Source: Rhodosorus marinus (Eukaryota; Rhodophyta; Stylonematophyceae; Stylonematales; Stylonemataceae). From it: a DNA stretch of 64,000 nucleotides. Shown here one piece after another: positions 1-7,716 of this stretch. A model generated the notes under the pieces. It made no database searches, was not told where the DNA came from, and worked only from the letters and a program-made list of their open reading frames with translations. The DNA lies in NCBI GenBank assembly GCA_029953675.1, contig JAMWBK010000010.1, positions 186,001 through 250,000 on the forward strand, given 5' to 3'. The number at the start of each line of letters is the position of its first letter. Position 1 is the first letter of the stretch. The position numbers were made by a program, and so were the translations under genes.

Positions 1-509
1 ACCACCAGAGCAATCCGCCTCGGGAGTATCGAGAGTTCCCAGGTGGAAGGGAAGCAAAATAGCGAAAAAAGGCTGTTCAGCTTTGGCACTAAGCATCTTG
101 CTTTTTTGCAGAACAGGATTCATTCAAAACTTCTGTTAACGTTTACCAACTGATAATCATCCGCAGGGAATAGACTCACACCAGTCCGGCACCACATCTC
201 CTCCAATCGCTATGGCTTAACCCCCCAGGTTTCTTTCCAAAATATAACAGTACCGAATAGTATTCAGTATTTTGTAAAAGTACGAGAGCTCTGAGCTCAG
301 TTTCCATCGGCTGGTTTAGAGCTTTTGAGATGTGCAAGTAGGTTAGCTAGCAGCTACCTGAGCTATCCTAGTTCATCTTCGAAGGCAATGATTAAGCCAG
401 AGATACTAGTTGCTCATTCCTAAACTCTAGGATGTAGGCGGCGTAGCAGGATCAAGATTTTCTCTCGATCGTCGCACTATCGCTAGTGATTCCCTCCACA
501 ATTGTGGAA

Positions 510-823
510 GGAGGTGACATATCTTAAGAGCTACTCTTTAAGTGGTAAGGCGGATGTGACAGATGTAGAGACTTTATTGGAGTTCGGAGCCCGAATTAAA
601 CATGGCAACATTTATCGTTATACAACTCTGTACTATTTGAAGAGGAAGAGCTGATGAGCAAGCAGTGAGCTCAAGGTCATAGGCTGGGTTTCTTCTTATC
701 TCATGTGTCTGAGGACCTGAGTGAGGTACATTGGATTTGGAGAGATCTGAGGTCGTTCTGGATGAGGACGGTCGCGTGAAAGGCTTCTACGCATTGGACC
801 AGATGTTAGACCGACTCTTTATT
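510..823 (+). other. Possible terminal coding exons, function unknown
   Basis: Bases 1-893 hold no long ORF, but two short stretches read like protein. One ends at the TGA near 653 and contains ..VETLLEFGARIKHGNIYRYT.. . The other ends at the TGA near 823 and contains ..EVVLDEDGRVKGFYALDQML.. . They could be the last exons of a gene entering from the left, joined across a GTGAGC or GTACAT donor. I could not find one splice solution that keeps a single frame. The first 150 bases are also open in frame 1. I do not recognise a family. The rest of 1-893 shows nothing supportable. Confidence 0.22.
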
Positions 824-893
824 TGACGCCAAGTGAAGTTGTTCAGAGGCTCAATTCTGGACTTGGACAAGTCTTGAGTTAAAAAAAATCTAA

Positions 894-1217
894 ATGAGCA
901 TCATGAGCATTTCGCTACTTTCTATTTCGAGTTTGCTGCTGTTGTGTTTTGTCCTTGCGGAATCTGTATGTGAAAGTGGTATAGGGGGGACATGTGATGC
1001 TGGCAACGGCGAAGAAGCTCTGAAAGTGACATACATAGTGTTGCTAAAGGCAGGAGTCGATATTGAAGAGGCTGCCAAGAGGTGTGACGCCGTTGTGGAC
1101 ATGAAGCTGCCCAACCTCGGCGGCTTCGTGGCAAAGCTTTCTGAAGAGCAAGTAGACTGTTTGAGACCAGACACCGACGTTTTCGAAAAAGATGGCCCGA
1201 TATGGGCCGCCAAGTAG
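894..1217 (+). CDS. Small secreted protein with inhibitor-I9-like domain
   Basis: This is an intact single-exon ORF of 107 aa. Residues 1-23 form a signal peptide (a long Leu/Ser-rich hydrophobic stretch ending near VLAES). The remainder reads YIVLLKAGVDIEEAAKRCDA, then a GGFVAKLSEEQVDCL segment and a terminal DVFEKDGPI. That is the pattern of the subtilisin propeptide/inhibitor I9 fold: a YIV.L strand, a GF.A.LS..Q..L helix and a V..DG.. strand. Stand-alone I9 proteins usually bind and inhibit or chaperone subtilases, so an extracellular or secretory-pathway inhibitor is the likely role (inference). No subtilase is visible nearby. The start is the first ATG, preceded by an A-rich stretch. 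Two cysteines precede the domain. Confidence 0.6.
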   Translation: MSIMSISLLSISSLLLLCFVLAESVCESGIGGTCDAGNGEEALKVTYIVLLKAGVDIEEAAKRCDAVVDMKLPNLGGFVAKLSEEQVDCLRPDTDVFEKDGPIWAAK

Positions 1218-1919
1218 GCATCGCTCTTTGCCAGTGAATGTACGATATTGCTTAAGCAGATCTGCAGAGACCTCGGCAGAGATTCTTATGACCCTATTCA
1301 ACTACTTATCAAGCCAAAACCTCGTTATAACCCCCACAGTCCAGCTTAACTTACCTAGCTCTTTAGGAGCACTACTCTTTTTAGCTGTCCTCCTCGCGCT
1401 GGCTGGCTGAAGTGAAGCTCTTCTAGACCGGCCTGGAGATTGCACGTTCACCTCGTTTCAGAACGTTCTCTCCTAGTCCGGCTTCAGGCACCCAAATGTA
1501 CAGCTCCGAGCAAGGTGGCGGTCTGCCGGTTGATATTGAAGACTAGTAAATCGAATGAAGAGAGATTTGGTTGACCTAGTGTGGTTTCCTCCTAATCATG
1601 CTTGAACCTTTATCAAGTCCAAAGAGTCGTCGATTGGGTGAGGTCATAGAAGCTATTTCGCGAAGGTCGAGGGGGAAGGGGATCTCTCAATGATCGGAGG
1701 TTTCAACAACCCGTCGGAGAATACCACAAGAAGTTGAAACTTCTCTGAATGTAAGGACGAGAGGTTTTGGATGAAGCTCTCCATGAGAGTCTTGCTGCTG
1801 ATCTGTGTGCTGGTGTGTTTGAGGAAGGCGGTGGTTGGGGTTTGAGAGACTGGAGTGGATTGGAACTGGAGCTCGTTTGTTCTTTTTGGTTTTTGTTTTT
1901 TTTGATTTGGTGATGTAGG
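1218..1919. other. Intergenic region and probable golgin leader
   Basis: No convincing coding region is present. A T-rich stretch ending in TAG directly before the golgin ATG (about 1880-1919) could be the 3' end of an intron in the 5' leader of the next gene. Confidence 0.3.
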
Positions 1920-4078
1920 ATGGCGTTTTTGAAGAAGGCGTTAAAAACTGCCGAGAGTATTTTGGACCAAGTGGATGAAGGCGTGGTTAAGGGGTCGAGG
2001 TTGTTAACAATTGACGGCATTGCTTTGACCGGCGATGATAGACATGATGAGGACGAGCTTGATTCTGATGGGTTGTTGAGGAGACTCGAGGAGAGGAGGC
2101 AGGTTGGTGAGATCGTGAAGGCTGAAGATAGAATACGCAATCTCGAGGTTATTGAGGAAGAGCTCGTTGAAGGTCCAGCCCAGAGTGAGGAGGTGCCAGG
2201 TCCAAGTCAAAACCCTGCCTTAGGTGGGGAGGAAGTAGCGGTTGAGGAGGATCTTGATGTTCCTAAACGGGTTCAGCTGGGAGAAGCTGAAACGCAGCAA
2301 GCTCAACTCGAAGAGCAAGCCAAAGTGAACGAATTATTTGGGACCGAATCTGATGATCCAATGGCGAGTGAAGCTGAGCACAAGGGGGATGGACACTTGA
2401 GCAGTGAAGCTGTACTTGTTGCTGCTCTCAAGGAGGAGAGGAATGAGCTCAGACATCAACTTGAGCTCCGAGAGCGGGCCCTCGTTGAACTCAACGGTGC
2501 TGTGGAGTCGATGGCCTCCAAGATCAGAGCAAGAAGCACTGTTGATGAAAAGCTCGTGGAGGCAGAAATGAGAATCGGCGACCTGGAGAGGACCGTGGAG
2601 GAGACAAAATGGGAAAAAAAGGATCTGAACAAGGTAATATCGGAGAAGGAGGATCTGTGCGAAAACCTGGACATTAAAATTAGGAGCCTGAACGATGAGC
2701 TAGAAAGCTTGAGGGAAAACTTCCGGCAGGCGGGAGAAAAGGATTCCAACGATGTGAACGGAGCTCGTAGGGAGACAGTGGAGGCAGTCCTGGCTCATGA
2801 GAGAGAGGTACGGCCTCAACATGTTTGGTTATCATGTTGCACTGTTGCCTTGAGACTGGCCCTTACACCCTCTGTTGTTCCCGTCCTGCCCGTTTTCCAC
2901 TTCGTTTGACTTGTTTTGCAGATAGCGAATCATAATGAGACCAGGTTGAAATTGCAGAGGCGAATCGAAAAGCTGGAGAGTGATGCAGTAGGAAACTTTG
3001 AGGCCATAACCAACGCTGATCGAATAACTGATGAAGCAAGAGCTGCAGCGAAGGAGGTAGGGACCAAGCTATTGACAAGCTTCTTTTTCTAGTCACCCTG
3101 TGATTCCCTGGCGCTCCGCCAAACTCACCCGCGCACTGTCGAACTGCCGAAATAGGCGGAAACTGTAGCTGCCGATTGCATCCGAGAGAGGGACCAGGCG
3201 GTCAGGAAGTCACGGACTTTGGAAGAGAAAATCGCGGATATGGATTCTGCTTATCGTAGCAAGGAGGAGCTGTCTGCAACAGTACTGGCTCTGCAAGCCC
3301 GAGTCGAGGCTCTTGAAGCAGAGTTGGAGTTCAGACAGGCGAAGATTGTAGTGAGTATCCACCCCAGACACCTGCAGAAGCGTCCAGAGCTCACGGAATG
3401 TAGGCGCTAACGGGTGCTGCCCCCTCGCCAGGCGACGAACTCTGAAGTGCATACTCTGCGAGAGGCCTTGGAGAGCTCAAACCGTTTGAATCAGTCCCAG
3501 GCAATCGCCGGCAATGACAGCTCTTCGATTGACCAAGTTCATGCACAGCTGAGATATATGGCGGACTCGACAATGAAGGCTCAGAGCGAGGTATGCTAAA
3601 ACCTCAATGTCACGGCATACAGCATGTTTGGCGCCTAAGAAGGAGAAAACGTTTTTTTTTGTCGATTTTGTGTTTCCGGGTTCTGCTTTGTCGACGACGA
3701 ACAAAACCGCAGCTTGAAACTCTAAGAGGAGAAAATCGTGCTCTCAAGCATCAATTAGAGACGGAACGAAGAAGAACGATCGAAGCTCAGGCCATTGCCG
3801 CAGCAAGCTCCTCTCGGCATACTCCTCGAGAGATTGGAAGAGAAATGAGACGCGGAGTCCTGCCGCTGAAGGTCCCACGGCGGTGGCCAGTGCTCGTGTC
3901 CCGCGTCCTCGAAATGCTCGATGATCTGGCTGCGAACGTAACCTACATTATGAGACGCGAACCAGCTATCAGACTAGCTGTGATCATCTACGTCGTCGCC
4001 CTCCACCTCTTCATCTTCAGTATCATTCACCATGGCGTGATTGTCCATGACCTGGCTTACGATATGCCTCCAAGTTGA
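1920..4078 (+). CDS. Golgin-84-like, tail-anchored Golgi tethering protein
   Basis: Five exons join in frame (1920-2807, 2922-3056, 3156-3350, 3432-3590, 3713-4078) to give 580 aa. Every intron is GT-AG and phase 0, and most of the coding exons run straight into a stop if an intron is retained. The N-terminus (FLKKALKTAESILDQVDEG) resembles the conserved start of golgin-84. Residues ~110-510 are low-complexity acidic sequence followed by heptad-rich coiled coil. The last ~70 residues hold one hydrophobic anchor (RLAVIIYVVALHLFIFS) with a short lumenal tail. This is the layout of golgin-84/CASP tail-anchored golgins, which tether vesicles between Golgi cisternae with Rab1 and the COG complex. 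Coiled-coil sequence is weakly diagnostic, so another anchored golgin is possible. Confidence 0.72.
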
Positions 4079-4222
4079 GATTCCGGCGTTTCCGAGATTG
4101 AACATAGCCCCATCCACCGGGTTGTACATATTGTGGTAGCAATTCCCCACTCCTAGTCGATTTTTGCCATAATAAAAAATATATGTATATCTTTTTCACA
4201 CGGCGCTATCCCTCCAACTTCC

Positions 4223-4726
4223 TCAGCCAGAGGATGGGCTCAGAGCCTCGACATCCGCTGCGGAAATCCTTTTCGCTAGGGCCGTTGAAACATGAAGCCA
4301 GTTAAACGCCCTCGGCACAGGGTCAATCGACTCATACGGAACGTCATCGTGATTCCAGTAGGTGAGCTGTTCACCCGCTGACGAAACGACCCTGTAGTTT
4401 CCGTCCTTCTTTTCAACTGTGACACCTGAAAGAAACGCCCGGAGAGGAAGTGAAACCAGATGCTTAAGACCATGGGGTCGGTGTTGATCTGAGTGGAATC
4501 TTATCTTCCAACCATGAGCCGTACCTCTAAAACCCTCAGGAAATTTTACAACCTCGCCCTTCAGATGTCTGCCTCTGAACGACGCTTCGTTATTCTCGGG
4601 CTTGAACCGCTTACTGAAAGCCGTCTCACCAGAATAAGATACCTTACAAGGCAGCCAGTGGAGCTCAACACATCTTAGCTCCGATCCAAATCCTTCGAAT
4701 CGTTTCCTAGCCAGTTCTGAATCCAT
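4223..4726 (-). CDS. RNASEH2C: Ribonuclease H2 subunit C
   Basis: Two exons on the minus strand (4726-4525 and 4425-4223) give 134 aa. The intron (4524-4426; GTACGG..TTTCAG) is 99 nt, a multiple of three, and has no stop codon, so the unspliced frame also stays open (167 aa). The N-terminal half has the family signature ELHWLPCKVSYSG.. followed by FRGRHLKGEVVKFPEGFRG, which continues directly into VTVEKK after splicing. The C-terminal half has YWNHDDVP and a terminal helix with NWLHVSTALAK. RNase H2C is a non-catalytic subunit that forms a heterodimer with subunit B and scaffolds the nuclear enzyme that removes ribonucleotides from DNA. The gene converges on the golgin gene with a 144 bp AT-rich gap. 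Confidence 0.8.
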   Translation of the reverse strand: MDSELARKRFEGFGSELRCVELHWLPCKVSYSGETAFSKRFKPENNEASFRGRHLKGEVVKFPEGFRGTAHGWKIRFHSDQHRPHGLKHLVSLPLRAFLSGVTVEKKDGNYRVVSSAGEQLTYWNHDDVPYESIDPVPRAFNWLHVSTALAKRISAADVEALSPSSG

Positions 4727-5194
4727 TGCTGGAAAGAAAACGAGAGTTTTCTCCTTGTTCTGCTCTACTCTTGACCTCGCTTAATTAACTAATCGATAAA
4801 ACAAACAAGCCCAAATTGACCGTTTGCTTCACCCGCTCCGCAACCCCCACTCCGCCACCCTCAGCCTGTCCCAAGCTCCTGTTCCTGTGAAAGTTCAATG
4901 ATAGCAATCAAGAAAACATCCGATCCAAGCCGTGCTCGCTTCTAGTTTCCACAAGCCTTCTGGAAGCGTATAGATGAAAGCTCGACATCAACAAGATCCT
5001 AATGTCTCGCCCTTGATGAACATCTCTTTCACGTTTCCTAAGATGAGCCAGATTCAGCAGAACAAGGCGGTGGAAGTACATAATTGGAGGGTCGGGAGAC
5101 CTTCGTAGAAAGCAGAATACAAAAAAAGCTTCGATTGGGAGCGGCAGTCAATGTTTGACAGTGTGAAACATGCAGGACCTGGCATATCGGGGTT
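4727..5194. other. Non-coding stretch
   Basis: This presumed promoter side of RNase H2C holds a C-rich segment. I see no ORF or motif I can support. Confidence 0.3.
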
Positions 5195-5306
5195 ACGTGC
5201 CACGATCCACATGAGGCCCTCGTCGGCCGCTTTTCTTGAATCCCACCGCCGCTTTAGTGTTTCGGTATTCAGAGCGAGCAAAGATTGCAGTGCGTGTGCA
5301 ATCAGG
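5195..5306 (-). repeat. Inverted fragment of the retrotransposon RT ORF
   Basis: Read on the minus strand, this segment is nearly identical to about 8000-8107 of the downstream reverse-transcriptase ORF; both encode ALNTETLKRRWDSRKAADEG. It lies in opposite orientation just upstream of ORF1 of the same element, so a piece of a related copy was rearranged or inserted here. Confidence 0.8.
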
Positions 5307-5388
5307 GGTTAGGACGAGTCTGAGTCTGGGGTTTTGGACGGCTTTGTTTGTGGAAAACGACGGAAAAAGCTGATAAAAAGTTACAAGT

Positions 5389-7134
5389 ATGATTGTGAAG
5401 GAGGTACGCGGGCCGTACCCCGAGCCTCTTGTGATCGCGGGCCCACACACCTCGGGTACCCGCGAAATGGAGAGGGCGAAAGAGCTGCTACAAGAGCAGC
5501 AGCAGCAGCAGCAACAGCACCAGCATAGGGGAGCAGAACAGGAGGCAGAGAGGAATGCAGAACAGGGTGCAGCGGAGCAGGCGACAGCAGACCCAGCTGT
5601 CGCCTTTCTCCACCAGCTGCAGAGCTACGACCACTGCTATACCGCCCTGGGAATCGGCCAGTCGGACATCGCCGACTTCTACCAGGCCGCCTTCAACCTC
5701 TATTCCCGCATCAACTGCTCAAAAGAACTTCAATCAGTGACAGGACGTCTGAATGAGCTCGCCAAAAAACCGCATATGTGGCAAGACGGACGAGAGCCAC
5801 TACGACCCCGCCTCAACCCCCGCAGCAGCACCCGCGGACGGCCGGCGGTCAATCAACATGCGGCAGAACCCATCATCAATCAACTTGCTGAGGGGACAGG
5901 TGTCCTTGCCTCACTGGACTATGCCACGGCCTTCCCTGTTGCCGGTACCAGCAGCACACGGCCAACGTACGCTCAGAGGACTGCCCAAAGTACTCCAGCT
6001 CGAGAATCAGAGGCTCAACTCCGACCAGCCGGGCGCCCGGGCCCACAGAGCCAGCAGGCAGCGCTCCGACAGTTGCACGCCACTGTGGGAGGGTCCTCCT
6101 GGGGACCTGAGACCAAGCCGGTACTGGCGACCCTGAGGAATGTAAGACCGCCACGGATGGACGAGGTAGCCCCATCGGATTTCACCACGGTCCTTTGCAG
6201 AGCCTTGGGGATTCCGAGCTCTTATGTGGCGCACGTGGACTTCATCGCTTCCCATGCGTGCTAACTCTGCCATCCGGACGCGATTCCGATTCTACAAAGC
6301 GCCATCTCTCGGGGCGTTTTCAGGACGGGCATCTTCGGTTCGTTCACCCAGAGACACCCCGATCGGCAAGTGACTCTCTACACGGGCCAGGCACTGGATA
6401 CAGACAACCTGTTGGGCTATAATGAACATCAGCTCATTGCCCCAGCGAATATCGGGGCTCAGACCCTGAAACGGGCGATTGAACAGACTATCCGGATCCG
6501 CGCGAGACTTCGCAGAAGGCAACTCTCGTTCAACACACTCGCAGCGATACACGAGTACCTGGAGAGCAGACTCGGAGCCCTACAAGCCGCACAACGTACT
6601 CCAACGGTACCCGGGGAGAGCGCGGAACCCCCAGCGCCTGCAGCCGCCACGAACGCAGACCCTGAAGCCTCGTCCCTTCCAGGGGATGTACAGGCAGACC
6701 GTGGGAGAGTTGACGCCCGGGTTGAGACCAGTGCGACTTCCCAAGTACCTGAGAACGCAGCACACGAGGACAATCCCGATGCGGAGCTCCTCTGCAACCT
6801 TCCGGAGCCACCTCAACAGAAGCGCTCGCGAGTAGCCGCCGATGGCACCGGACCGGATACTGAGATGACTCCGGCAGCCGTGGAGACTCCACAGGATACC
6901 ACTGGGACACAGGGGAATCAAACGACACCGCGAAGAGCCTCTATTCTTCTCGGATCGTCAAGACTGGATCAGGCGGTGGAGCGTCTTCGTCGACGACGTC
7001 ACGGAAGGAGGCAGGCAGTGGACGCGCCTTACACACTGCCCGGTTCCCACACGGCGATTTGTGCCACGCGCCCAGGTTCACACATGGAGCTGCCTCTTCC
7101 GTGCTGCATTAGAGCTCTGCAGATGACTTTTTAG
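5389..7134 (+). pseudogene. Retrotransposon ORF1 with one in-frame stop
   Basis: One reading frame runs from the ATG at 5389 to the stop at 7134, interrupted only by TAA at 6262-6264. Upstream and downstream parts read on in the same frame (..FIASHAC, stop, LCHPDAIPILQSAIS..), so the product would be ~581 aa if the stop were read through. A Gln-rich run follows the start (residues ~32-44). The middle is rich in Pro, Arg and Ala. There is a conserved-looking patch (YTGQALDTDNLLGYNEHQLI) after the stop. No CCHC knuckle or RRM is obvious. It is probably the nucleic-acid-binding ORF1 product of the element, unrecognised by sequence. Confidence 0.6.
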
Positions 7135-7281
7135 AGCTAACACGCTATGCGCGTGATGGCCTGGATGCAAAGGTCATGAACCGCCATCAACCTGCAGGTC
7201 GCAGCAGGCTCATTGCGCTTCATGACCTTTGCATCCAGGCCATCACGCGCATAGCGTGTTAGCTCTAAAAAGTCATCTGCA
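7118..7281. repeat. Perfect 63-bp inverted repeat (hairpin)
   Basis: Left arm 7118-7180 and right arm 7219-7281 are exact reverse complements, separated by a 38-nt loop. The left arm covers the end of ORF1 and its stop codon. It sits exactly between the two retrotransposon ORFs. Confidence 0.95.
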
Positions 7282-7716
7282 CTTTAGGAATACGCTAATA
7301 CTGTTGTCGCATCTCGACGGTCTCTCTCTATGTGCTTCATTCTCTTGCTCAAGTCGGTGATCTGTCTGGCCAGCTGAGCCCGATCTTCCAACAAAGGAGA
7401 CGTGGAGAGCGTGCTCGCCCAGAAACGGTTCCAAACGGCCTCTAGTAATGACGCATCCAGCTTGGACTTGAAACATTTGATTTCGGAACCACAGCTTTAG
7501 CGCATCTGGCATCCAGGACAGTCTGTTATTACTGAGCCATTTGTATCGACCGTCGATTAATGCATCCCCTTTCAGGGCTCCTCCGAAATAGCTCACTTTT
7601 TCAACCAAATAGCTCCTAAAGCTCTCTATGGACAGCACCGCACCAGCAAACGCCAGCCTGCTTCTTGTCGGACTTCCAGGCCTTGTCCTTGGACACTCTG
7701 CACTTGATGTTGGCAT
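7273..7716 (-). other. Unrecognised minus-strand ORF inside the element
   Basis: This 147-codon minus-strand ORF overlaps the right hairpin arm and the start of ORF2. It includes a Trp-rich segment (DGRYKWLSNNRLSWMPDALK) that looks coding-like, but I recognise no family. It could be the remnant of another element in inverted orientation, brought in with the hairpin, or a chance ORF. Confidence 0.22.

Noticed and set aside
890-1213. Minus-strand ORFs overlapping the I9-like gene
   Set aside because: They are shadow frames; the plus-strand ORF has a signal peptide and a domain pattern.
5555-6136. Other-frame ORFs inside ORF1
   Set aside because: They are compositional shadows of the Gln/Pro/Arg-rich ORF1 frame, with no motif of their own.
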